A DNA stretch of 21,221 nt from Alectoria sarmentosa (Eukaryota > Ascomycota > Lecanoromycetes > Lecanorales > Parmeliaceae): contig WOGZ01000461.1 in the NCBI GenBank assembly GCA_009733775.1, positions 1 through 21,221 of the forward strand. Direction: 5' to 3'. Below the pieces are notes generated by a model. That model was not told the DNA's origin. It did no database searches and saw nothing but the letters and a program-made list of their open reading frames with translations. Below, piece after piece: positions 10,439-20,076 of the stretch; position 1 is the first letter of the stretch, and each line of letters starts with the position of its first letter. Made by a program: the position numbers and the translations under genes.

Positions 10439-10495
10439 TTCCCCTACAGCGTCAAAAGATAACGTATACGATTGTCTTAACACTCCCCTACAGCG
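10435..10495. repeat. 17-bp direct repeat spanning the X LTR end and purine tract
   Basis: The motif aacaYtcccctacagcg occurs at 10435-10451 and again at 10479-10495, 44 bp apart. On the minus strand each copy reads a purine tract (aggggaR) followed by TGTT, which is the expected junction of polypurine tract and 3' LTR start. The copy at 10435 sits at the actual LTR boundary inferred from comparing copies A and B. The copy at 10479 may be a duplicate tract. Confidence 0.7.
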
Positions 10496-11160
10496 ATACG
10501 TTACGATGCTCTGATGTAGGGACTTTTTCCCCTTTGTAATACGGGAAGCTCAATAGGAATTTGAGAGATGTCGCCCTGATGTAGGGACTTGCTTCCCTTT
10601 CTGATACGGGAACCCAATAAGAATTTGGAAGATGTCGCCCTGATGTAGGGACTTAATCCCCTTTGTGATACGGGAAGTTGTCCCGATGTAGGGACTTGAT
10701 CTCCTTTATGATATGGGGAGCCCAATAATAATTTGGGACTTGACGCCCTGATGTAAGGATTTGATCCCCTTTGTGGTACGGGAAGTTGCCCCGATGTAAA
10801 GACTTGTTCCCCTTTGTGGTATGGGGAGCCCAATGATAATTTGGGACTTGACGCCCTGATGTAGAGACTTGATCCCCTTTGTGGTACGGGAAGTTATCTC
10901 GATGTAGGAACTTGTTCCCCTTTGTGGTAATGGGAAACTCAATAGTAATTTGAGACTTGACGCCCTAATCAGGGGCGTGATCCCTTTTGTATGGGGAGCC
11001 CAATTCGAAATAGGGACTTGATGCGTTACGGCGCCCTGATGTAGGGACTTGTTCCCTTGATAATACGAGAAATTATTCTGATATAAAGACTTGTTCCCCT
11101 TTGTGATATAAGAAGTTTAATAATAATTTAAAATTTAACGCCTTAATTAAAAACGTGTTC
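10496..11160. repeat. tandem array, 108-bp period, hairpin-bearing, GC-rich
   Basis: Units beginning cgccctgatg or a close variant start at 10572, 10636, 10744, 10852, 10961, 11032 and 11139, with a partial unit before 10572. Full spacings are 107 to 109 bp; 64 and 71 mark units with one half deleted. Each full unit consists of two related halves, both with gatgtagggacttg then a cccctttgtgRtaYggg stretch, and the second half ends with a 17-bp inverted repeat (cccaataataatttggg in its commonest form). Mutation is light from 10500 to about 11060 and heavy after about 11080, where the last units fade into AT-rich sequence. Because 108 is a multiple of three, frames stay open through the array, but I see no evidence of coding. 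Confidence 0.88.
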
Positions 11161-11782
11161 TCGTATTATTTAAGAAAAAAATTTAGAAAAAAATTTTCTT
11201 ATTTATAAAAAGCTCGATAAATTTAAGATTTTTTTTTCTTTTTATTATAAAAAGCTTAATAAAAGATAAAATTTTGATTTTTTTTATTATAAAAAGTTCG
11301 TTAAATTCGAAATTAAATATTCGATAAAATAAAATTAAATGCTCGTATAAAAAAATTTAAAAAAATACGATATATAATAATATAAAACGAAATATTTTAT
11401 GCGAAGAAATTTAATTCGATATTTTATAATTATATTTAAGAGAGAATATTTAATAAAATGAAATTAAATGCGTATATAAAAAAATCGAATTGTTTTATAC
11501 GAAGAAATTTTATATCTTTATAAAGAGATCGAATTGCTTTATGCGAAAAAACTTTATATTTTTATAAAGAAATCGAATTGCTTTATGCGAAAAAACTTTA
11601 TTTAATATTTTTTGTATTAAAATTGCGATAATTTAATTCGTCGAAAGTTATAAATTAAAAAAAACGAGCTATCGTAATATAATAATAATTTATTTTAAAT
11701 TATTATTAATAAAATATTTATATAAAAAGTGCGATTTAAATAAATATTATTTTTTTAATTATTATAAATCGAATTTATAATT
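11161..11782. other. X interior, mutated part with short repeats
   Basis: AT-rich continuation of the X interior up to LTR copy B. It shows repeated motifs such as ttataaaaagctcg/cttaa near 11206-11300 and a 44-bp tandem repeat listed separately. I recognise no coding relic and no primer binding site beside 11782. Confidence 0.55.
11484..11612. repeat. 44-bp tandem repeat, three copies
   Basis: The motif atcgaattgYtttatRcgaa starts at 11484, 11528 and 11572, an exact 44-bp period, followed in each copy by aaattttat or aactttat. A looser relative lies near 11395-11430. Mutation has affected all copies to a similar degree. Confidence 0.8.
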
Positions 11783-11976
11783 TATTAAAATAATATAATA
11801 AATATTATATATAAATTAATTAAGTGTGTAAAAAATGTGAAAAAATCGTGTTTTTAAACTTATTCGCTAAGATAATATTAAGATACGATTAATTTTAAAG
11901 CTAATTTTAAAATTAATATTAAAGCTAACTTTAAAATTAATTTTATATACGTTACGTAAAAGATTAATTTTCAGTA
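11783..11976 (-). repeat. X LTR copy B, uninterrupted and heavily mutated
   Basis: Matches copy A across the Y insertion point, including the single gtgtg at 11824-11828. Where copy A has ggctggccttagggctg this copy has gattaattttaaagcta, an almost complete G-to-A and C-to-T conversion. It ends ttttcagta where copy A ends ttttcaaca. In element orientation it would be the 5' LTR. Confidence 0.78.
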
Positions 11977-11981
11977 ATTAT
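11977..11981. repeat. right target-site duplication of element X (attat)
   Basis: Identical to 3434-3438 and placed exactly after the LTR copy B terminus. Supportive but short and AT-only. Confidence 0.55.
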
Positions 11982-12254
11982 AATTCGAAAATACGTTTTT
12001 ATTAAAATTTTAAATCGAATTTATTTTAATAATTTAAATATTATTTTTATTTAATTTATTCGATTTTCAATTTATGAATAATTAAATTCGTTTTATTTTT
12101 ATTAATAAATCTCGCGTTAATCGCATTTGATTTAACATTTAAATTTATAAAAGTCAAAAAATTTCTTATTTCTTTATTTCTTTTTCTTTTTACGTTTGTT
12201 TTATTAAAATTAAAATAACTTTAAATTATATAAATAAATTAAATTAAATAATTG

Positions 12255-12283
<29 letters not shown>
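12255..12283. repeat. 29-base poly(A) run
   Basis: An uninterrupted run of 29 As. It could mark the 3' tail of a decayed non-LTR or SINE-like insertion lying between 11982 and 12254, but no body or flanking duplication is visible. Slippage in AT-rich DNA is an equally good explanation. Confidence 0.85.
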
Positions 12284-12285
<2 letters not shown>

Positions 12286-15200
12286 TATAAATAAATTTAA
12301 ATGTCTTTATTAAACACGTTAAATTTAATCGAATAATGTTAAAAAATGCGATATTAAAAAAAGTTTAATTTTATAAAAAAAATATAAATTATATTTATCA
12401 CATTTTTTTAAATCGATGTTTTGATATTATAAAAATTAAAAATACATATTTATAATATTTTTTATATTTTCGAAATTCTTAATCGATAAATATTTTTAAT
12501 TAAGAAAAATAATAACGATAATAATAATAATAATATATCGTAAATAAATTATTAATAATATCGTCGATATTATAATGTTTTATTTATATATATATATATA
12601 TAAAACAAAAATAAATTTAATCGTGATATATAAACTCGTTTATTTTTTTCGAGAAACTAATTATATATAATTTTATTAAATTATTAATTTATTAAAATAT
12701 TTATTAAATAAATACAATCGTTAAATAAATTAAATATTTTTTTAATTTATATACGTAATAAATATTAACAAAAAATAAAAAAAGTAACGCTTTCGTTAAT
12801 AATAAATATAATAAAAACTTTCTTTTTTATATCGTAATACGAAAACTCTCTTCGAAGCTCGTTTCGTTAATAAAATATCAAATAAAAAAAATTAATAAAA
12901 AGAAAAATTCTTTTTTTATATTAAATTGAAAACTATATTCGAAAATTTATTTCGTTTTCAAATTCTAAAAGTTTTTAATATATAAATCGAACGTAAATAT
13001 AATTTATATATTAAAATCGTCGATTATTAAAATTATAAACTTAAATATCGTAACGATTTTTTTTAAACGTTCTCGTTTTTTAGCAAAAAAAATTTACTTT
13101 TTAACGAAAAAAAAATTCGATATTTATAACAATTATTAAATAAAAATCGTGTATTATAACGAATCGAATTTTCTTTCGAAACTTTTTCAAAATCTTTTTA
13201 AAATTTTATAAAAATCGAAATCGAAATTGTTTACGTAATATTTTAATATATAACAATTGAAAATATTATTCGAAATAACTTTTTAATAAAAAAACGATCT
13301 AGTTTTCTCGTTAACGAAAACGCTTGAAATTTTATTTAAAAATATCAAAAGATTACTTAAAAAAATTTATTATATTAGCGAAAATAAATATTTATTTAAT
13401 AGCTTTTTTGCTTCGACGATCGTTGATAAAATTATTTACAATTTTAAATTCGTATTTATTTATAAAATTTTATGCTTGTGAAAATGCGTGTATTAAATAT
13501 AAAATAATATATTTATTATTATTAACTTTTTAAATATTTAACGTTTTTTTTCGTTTCTCGTTTTTTAAATAATTTTTTAATTTTATATAACGAATATTTA
13601 ATAACGAATTTTGAATTTACATTATCTTTTTTTTAAATAAATAATAATAATTTAAAAAACGTTCGAGCGTAAAAATTCTTAAAATCGATTTAATATCGAT
13701 TTAAATTTTATTATAAATATAATTAAATAAATGCGTATAATAGTAAAAGTTCAAATTAATACGCGAAATTCTTAATTTTTTTAAAGATTTTAAATAAATT
13801 AATTCGTTAATTAAAAAATTTGAAATTAATTTCGAATATAAACTAATTATAATATAATTTTAAATAAATTTATATTTCGAATTTCATAATTATATATTTA
13901 TTAGCGTAACAATTTTTAATTATAACATTAATAAAAATAATAATATCGTTAACTTTTTCTTATTTAATAAATTATAAATAATTAAAATCTTCGATAAATA
14001 AATTTCTTAACAATTTTAAAATGTCTCGAACGCGAAAATATAAGTGAGTTCATTTAATATAAATTTTATAAACGTAACGAAATTATTTAAAAATGTTTAA
14101 GAAAATGAAAACATTATTATTTAATTATTTATTTCGATAATAAAATGAAATTGCAAAGCGATTTTAATTATTTAATTAACTTATTCGAATTAACTATTTA
14201 AAAAATATAATAAACGATAAAAGTTATTAAAAAAATATTGAATTTTGAAAAAATCGCTTTTTAAAAAATGTTTATAAATTTGAAATTACGATTATTAATA
14301 ATAATTATCGAAATTTCTCAATTATGAATTATCAAAATAATTAATAAAACATTTATTTAATCAAATATCGATCACTTATTAAATTCAAATATAAAAAGTT
14401 TTTTTTAATAATTTGATAAATAATTAGAAATAATATGTTTTATTATTATAAAATAATAATATTACGATAATATTTATTATTATTATATAAAATAAGATAA
14501 TTAAAATAACGATATAATTAAAATAATTATAAATAAAATATCGCTTAATTTAATTTATTTAACAATTCGAATAATGTTTTAAATACGTTTAAAAAAAATT
14601 AAACAATTTTTTAACGTAAATTAACGATGAAATTTTAACGTAAATAATATAAAAGTTAATATAATTTTTTTTACCATAAATTAATTGAAATTTTTTTATA
14701 AAGATTCGAAAATATATAATCGTTATTTATCGAAATGCTTCGAAATAATATAAATAAAGTTTTTATACTTTTAAAAACGAAATTTTATTAATAATCTTAT
14801 TTTTAATTATTTAAATAAATTAAAAAAAAATTATCAAATATTTTTATTATAAATTTTAAAAAAACGTAACTTAAAATCGTTATTTATTTTTATTAAAATT
14901 ATATAATAAATAAGCATAAATTTTAATAAAACGTGTTATTTTAAAATTAATAAAATTATTATAAAAATTCTTAAACATCGTTTACTTTTCTTCGAAATTT
15001 ACGTTAATATTAATTTTAATTCGAAGTTTAAAAACGCGTCGAAAATTTTATTTTTTCTTATTTTTTTTATAACGAATTTTAAAATTAAATTCGAAAAAAT
15101 ATTAAAAAACGCGAATAAATCGTAAATTAAGCTTATTTATAAAATTAATAAATAACGTAATTTCTCGAAAGATTTATATAACAATTAAATAATTAATATA

Positions 15201-16413
15201 AATAATTATTAATAATATTTTTAAAAACTTAATTAAATATTTAATTTTTTATATTTTTTAAATTATTACGATAATTTTTAATTTCGTAAATTATTAATTA
15301 TATTTTATTATATTAATTAATTTGCTTAAAAATATAATAAATCATATATTTAATTTTAATAACATTCAATTAAGATTAAAGATTTTGTTATTAAATATAT
15401 AATATATATAATCGCGAAATCTCATTTTTTGAAAGCGTTAATATTAATATATAATTTTCATCTTCGATTAAAATATACTAAAAACGTAAAAAATCGAAAA
15501 ACATTTTAATGATTTTAAAATGTTATAATCTTTTTTTAATAAAATTGAAACGAAATTGAAATACTATTTACGAATAAAGTCGATAAATTACTTTTTAACG
15601 AAAAATATTTTAAAAATTATCTCGAAAATAATTTAAAAAGATATATCGAAAAATGTAACAAAAATTATTAATTATTTTAATAATTGTTTTAAATTAATTT
15701 AAAAAATGCGATTATGATAATAAGATTTTTAAAATTATTATTTAAATAAGCGACGTTTTTTTTATAAAGATTGCGCTTATTATATATATTTTAAAATAAA
15801 AATTCGAAATTATTCGATTATTTTAAAAAAGATTTTTAAATTTTATAAATTAAGTGAAAATAAAAATGTTATAATTGTTATAATTTTGTTTTTAAAAATA
15901 AATATTTTTAATAAATCGACGCGTTATCTTAAATATAATTATAAAAAAAATTATAAAAAAAAAATTGATAATAAAGAAGCATATTTTTTTCGAAATAATT
16001 AAAATAATTAATATTAATAAAATTCGTATTCGCGTAAAATACGATTAAAAATAATAATATTATTTACAAAAACGTATACAAATTCTCGAAGAGATTTGAA
16101 AATAACGTCGATTTAATATTATATATATAAAAGTGAGTTTTTATACTTCATAAATATTATATTTCATTTTTTTATTTTCGATAATTAATAGTAATAAGTT
16201 TATCTCGATCGCTTTTTTAAACGTTAAATTAATAAAATTATATTATATTATTAATCGTAAAAATATAATTATAATTAATTATTAAAATAATTATATTCGA
16301 TTATAAAAATATTAAATATTTAACGTTTTTTATAATAACATTAAATCTTCGAATATTTATAATTATTTAATCTTTTTTATTTTAAAACGTATTACGTTAA
16401 ATTATAAAATACG

Positions 16414-16469
16414 ATTAATTATATAAAATTAATTATATAAAATTAATTATATAAAATTAATTATATAAA
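16414..16469. repeat. 14-bp tandem repeat, four perfect copies
   Basis: The unit attaattatataaa is repeated four times without change. Being pure A/T it has no RIP-sensitive bases, and its perfection suggests a recent slippage expansion. Confidence 0.9.
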
Positions 16470-17049
16470 AAATCGTAACTTTTATTATTATTATAAGTTA
16501 TTAAAAATAATATTAATTATTTTCTTATTTTTATAATCGTAATAAGTTAAAATTTATAAATTAAATTTATAATATTTAAGGCAAATAAAGACGAAATAAA
16601 TTTAAGTAACGTCGATTAAGCGAACTTTGCTTACTTTTTTATAAGTATATAATTTACTTTTATTGCTATATAAAAAGCATTTATTTAATAATCTTATTTT
16701 TAATATATTTAATCGAGTGACTTAATTATCTTCTTAATAAATCGTTTAAAATTATAATAAATAAATCGATTTTATTAATAATTCGGTTTAAAGATATATA
16801 TAATTAATCATAAGCGAAAACTTTCGATTATAAACATAAATCGATTTGTTATAAAAATTGATTTTGCGATTTATTAATCGTTATATTAAAGATTAAACGA
16901 ATTAAATATTAAATGCGTCGAAAAATAATATATAAACTATTCGAATCGAGCGAAATAAAAAATATGCGTAATATATAATAACGTTTATCATTATATTCGT
17001 TTCTAAAAATATAATAATCGAATATTTTAAACTTAATATATTTAATTTA

Positions 17050-17960
17050 TAAACGTGTTTTATTATATAAATTTTATAATTATTATAAATTTCTTAATAA
17101 CATTATTATATAACTTTATTTTGATTTCAAATAATGAAATAATAAAAAAATTGATTTAAAAACGTTTATTAATTCGATAAATAAAAGAAAGTTATTTTTT
17201 CGTTAACGATTTGATCACGATTAATATATATCGTTTTAATTTTAAAAAATTTATTAAAAATTTGATTATTGAATCGAATAACGTTTTTGTTAAGAATATA
17301 AAAAATCGTTTTAAAGATGTAAAAGTTAAATGCTCGATGTGAACTCAAATCGCGATGAATAACATCAATTAAATTTATGATAATGTCATTTAATAATCAA
17401 TCGATAAATTAATCGATAATTTCTCGTCTTTTTATATTTATTAAAGTTTTATTATTTACATTTAAAATATTATTTGCGAATATTTTTATATTAATACGAT
17501 CTTACTCAATTAAATTCGAATTATAAAATCTTATATTTTTCGTGAATTTAAGAATTTGAATGTGATTTCATAAATATGAGATTTTTAAAATAAATATAAC
17601 GATACGTCTTGATTCAGCGTCTTTAATAATTAATAAAATTTAATAAAAATCGTCGTAAAAGCATATAATTATGTTATTAAACGATTTAAAATCTTTGCGA
17701 ATATCTTGAAATATACGATTAACAACCTCGATGTTATAACGATTTTATATTAAAATTTCGTCTCAAAAAATCAATTCAATTGCATATAATAATTCGATTA
17801 AATCGAATTCATTTATAATATCGTAAGAGAATTAAATAATAATATTCAAAAGAATCTTAAAGCGAGAATAAACGATATAATTTTTTTGAAAAAGAATGAA
17901 AGTGTTAAATCGAATGATTATATGCGTTTTATATAAAGTATATGTCATCGTGACGTTATC
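17050..17960 (-). pseudogene. Helitron-type PIF1-family helicase, fragment (decayed)
   Basis: PIF1-family helicases form the C-terminal half of the Rep-Hel protein of Helitrons, rolling-circle DNA transposons. A single minus frame stays in register from about 17940 to 17100, broken only by stops. In order it reads YSRFKI (17855-17872), stop then DEI at 17757-17765 (Walker B, preceded by stop where Trp is usual), NRYNIEVVNRIFQDIRKDF near 17690-17745, YDDFY-stop at 17640-17657 where CGDFRQ is expected, SYL-stop-NHIQILKFTKNIRF at 17526-17579 (SYLWxHVxxLxLTxNMRL block), then FANNILN, LNKNVIRFNNQIFN (the NxxVxxINxxIL block) near 17225-17260, and SLFEIKIK near 17115-17140. I could not identify the Walker A lysine with confidence; it should lie near 17950-18000. 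No Rep (HUH) nuclease domain was found. A host PIF1 gene is less likely because of the arrangement and mutation, but is the main alternative. Confidence 0.85.
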
Positions 17961-18240
17961 TTTTATAGATTTCCTTAAAAGTTATAAAATTTAAATTCAA
18001 TTGAATTAACTTCGCAATTATCTCGCTAATGAAAATACTTAATAAATATATATTTATTTGACATATTTCGAGATTTTCTTTTGATTTTTAAAGATTAATT
18101 TTATTATATAATTTAATCATTGAATTTAATAATAACATTACGTTTTTTATATATATTTATTTATCTGCGTTTATTTAACGACGTAAATAATACGTTTTAT
18201 AATTTTAATCTTTTAAATTTTTCGAAGAAAAAGATTTAAT
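17961..18240. other. junction between helicase relic and element Z
   Basis: About 280 bp separate the readable helicase (minus strand) from the readable gag (plus strand). The helicase Walker A region should fall at the left edge. I see no LTR-like terminus, target duplication or Helitron end here that I can support. Confidence 0.5.
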
Positions 18241-19337
18241 ATTATTGCGATATCGATTTTATTTGAAAATCGAATATTTAAAATCGAAAATAATTAAAAT
18301 AAACGCTCAAATAATGTTAACGAATTTCGAAAATTTATTTTTAAAAGAAAAATCAATTTAAAAGAACGTTTTAAACGTATTAAAGAGAAAAATCGTTCTT
18401 TTTAATAAAAACGCGAACTTTTTGCGTTGAAAATTCGTAATAATGAATTTCGCAATAAGAGTTCGTAAAATATCGTTAAAAAAACGTTAATTATTACGTT
18501 TATAATTTCGTTTATAATTAAAATGTTAATTATTGCGCTCGCGATTTCGTTTTTAACGAAAATATTTATTTTTAAAATCAAAATTATTCGTTTCGAGAAA
18601 TTGAAATTTTATTAAAATAAAAATGAAAAAAAATATGTACGTTAATTTCGCGATGCGAAAATTATTTTCATCGAAATTTTTAAATATTTTATTATCTTTA
18701 TTTTAAAAATTATTCATTATATGAAATTTTTAAAAAGTAATATTAATAATTAGTGATATATTAAATACAAAAAAAAGAATTTTATCGATATAACGTATAA
18801 AAATTTTAAGTATTTTTTATCTAATTTTATTATTAATTCGATTAATCGTCGTTTATTCGTTTATGAAAAATGAAAAAAAATTAAATAAAAGCTTGATCAA
18901 AAGATTATAATCTTTAAAACATATTTAAAAAAAAATTGAAAGTTCATTTATCATTTTTAATAAAAAAACATAAAATCAATTTTTTCTTTGCGAAGTTTTA
19001 ATTTACGTTGAAAAATTGAATTTTGAATAATAATAATGTGTTTAAACAATGTGAAAAAATTCTTATTATAATTATTATATATAAACGAATTTTTAAACGC
19101 GTGCGCGAAGAAAACGATCGCGATTCGAATTTTAAATCTTTCGAGAATAAAAATGCAAAAGCTTTATTTTTGAATTTTTGAATTTCGAAATTTAATAAAT
19201 TTAATCGTGACGATAATGTTAAAATCTCGCACATTTATAAAAATAACGAAAATATACGAAAAAACGAATTCGAAATCGAATATAAAAATTTTATTTGTTT
19301 TCATTATGATAAAAAAGATCATATCAAATTTAATTGT
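18241..19337 (+). pseudogene. element Z gag with zinc knuckle (decayed)
   Basis: Structural protein of the element particle. The frame starting at 18241 reads an N-terminal part with KERFKRIKEKNRSF (18361-18402), a stretch of alternating Thr/Ile-type codons near 18480-18570 that looks like a mutated Thr/Pro-rich linker, then NKNEKKYVR-stop-FRDAKIIF (18616-18666). Next come NRRLFVYEK near 18840-18870 and a DQKIIIFKTYLKK segment near 18896-18934, the pattern of the retrotransposon gag domain. A CCHC zinc knuckle lies at 19296-19337 in another frame, with spacing Cx2(C)x4Hx4C; its second Cys is now Tyr (TGT to TAT). The start codon is not identifiable, and 18241 is simply where the match becomes readable. 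A minus-strand frame at 18998-19234 is antisense shadow. Confidence 0.8.
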
Positions 19338-19692
19338 TTAAATAAAAATAAATCGATTATTTATGTCGTCGTTATTATAATAAAAAACGATTCGACTTCG
19401 CAATCGTCTTAGAAAAGAAATCGAAAAAACGAAAAATAATTTTTTTTTTTTTATCATTACGAAAGAGTGAATTACGATTTAAAATAAATCGAAATAATTC
19501 GTTATTTTATTTAATTTTGAAACTTATATTAATTTAATATTATAAATATTTATAATTTAATGAGATTTGCAATTTTATGATAACGTTATTTTATCGACGT
19601 CGAAAACGTTAAACGATTAAAACATATATTGTTATAACGTTTATATGTTAAATTATTAATCAATCGATAATTGAGATCAAGATAAATAATGT
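19338..19692 (+). other. element Z protease N-terminal region, not resolved
   Basis: Lies between the zinc knuckle and the readable end of the protease. A catalytic D-S/T-G is expected but I could not identify it in any frame; it may have been changed at the Asp or Gly. Confidence 0.5.
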
Positions 19693-20076
19693 AAAACATT
19701 ATTTTATATCATCGATCAAAAAGATTTCAACGTCGTTTTAAATATGTTTATTTTAAATTAATTGCATATATTATTTGACTTTAAAACGACTTAATAAAAA
19801 TTCAAAATCAATTTTAAAAAGATTTAAATTGAGGAATTTGATTAATTCGTTACGAATATCGATAAAAAATTTAATATGTTCATAATCGTATACGTTGCGA
19901 CGACGCGAAGCGAAAAAAAAATGTGTTTAATTCAAAAATCTTTAAAAAATTGTTAAAATATAAAAACGTTTTTTTTAAAAAAAAGATTAAAATTTTATTT
20001 ATATTTAAATAAGAGAATTATGTTATTAAAATTAAAGATAACAAAAAATCGTTATATAAATTTTTATATAATTTAT
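19693..20076 (+). pseudogene. element Z protease C-terminus and linker to reverse transcriptase (decayed)
   Basis: The retroelement aspartic protease cuts the polyprotein. The segment YIIDQKDFNVVLNMFILN at 19705-19758 matches the conserved end of the Ty3/gypsy protease (D-x-V-L-G-M-P-W-L), with Gly replaced by Asn, Pro by Phe and Trp by Ile. It is followed by FKINFKKI near 19810-19830 and a variable linker ending in LYLNKRIMLL. It is in frame with the reverse transcriptase downstream. Confidence 0.68.

Larger units (their letters stand above)
3439..11976 (-). mobile_element. element X: non-autonomous LTR element carrying a tandem array, split by element Y
   Basis: Two direct copies of a terminal repeat bound this element: copy A (3439-3485 continued at 10269-10438) and copy B (11783-11976). 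Removing the Y insertion leaves about 1755 bp. The interior (10439-11782) carries a 108-bp-period tandem array and smaller repeats, with no recognisable gag or pol, so X would depend on proteins from other elements. Minus orientation is inferred from a purine tract (aggggaa on the minus strand) directly in front of the LTR start TGTTG at 10438, where a polypurine tract should sit. No primer binding site is visible next to copy B, perhaps because that side is heavily mutated. Alternatives are a chance pair of solo LTRs around a satellite, or an internally deleted autonomous element. Confidence 0.6.
11982..16950. other. deeply AT-rich stretch with no recognised gene
   Basis: Nearly 5 kb in which I could not recognise a protein relic, LTR pair or RNA gene. 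The longest plus-strand reading frame (13324-13533, 69 codons) contains a few Cys residues but no motif I know. Residual G and C are sparse and mostly CpG. The density is lower than in elements Y and Z, so this may be older mutated repeat DNA. Simple repeats at 12255-12283 and 16414-16469 are listed separately. Confidence 0.6.

Noticed and set aside
10501..10942. Two overlapping minus-strand reading frames (110 and 78 codons) with repeated peptide motifs such as SPYHKG and PYIRAS
   Set aside because: They lie wholly inside the tandem array. A 108-bp period is 36 codons, so any stop-free frame in one unit stays open in the next. Two different frames are open with equal ease and no start, promoter or conserved-protein signal favours either.
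10500..11160. CRISPR-like array
   Set aside because: Units are about 108 bp and repeat throughout, with no unique spacers; the context is a eukaryotic LTR element.
13324..13533. 69-codon plus-strand frame with several Cys residues
   Set aside because: No motif or neighbour supports it; chance open frames of this size are expected in such sequence.
16617..16633. Perfect 5-bp hairpin taagc/gctta as a possible Helitron 3' terminal hairpin
   Set aside because: Position downstream of the helicase is suitable, but no CTRR-type end is adjacent and 5-bp stems are common by chance.
18998..19234. 78-codon minus-strand frame
   Set aside because: Antisense to the Z gag frame, which shows recognisable gag motifs on the plus strand.
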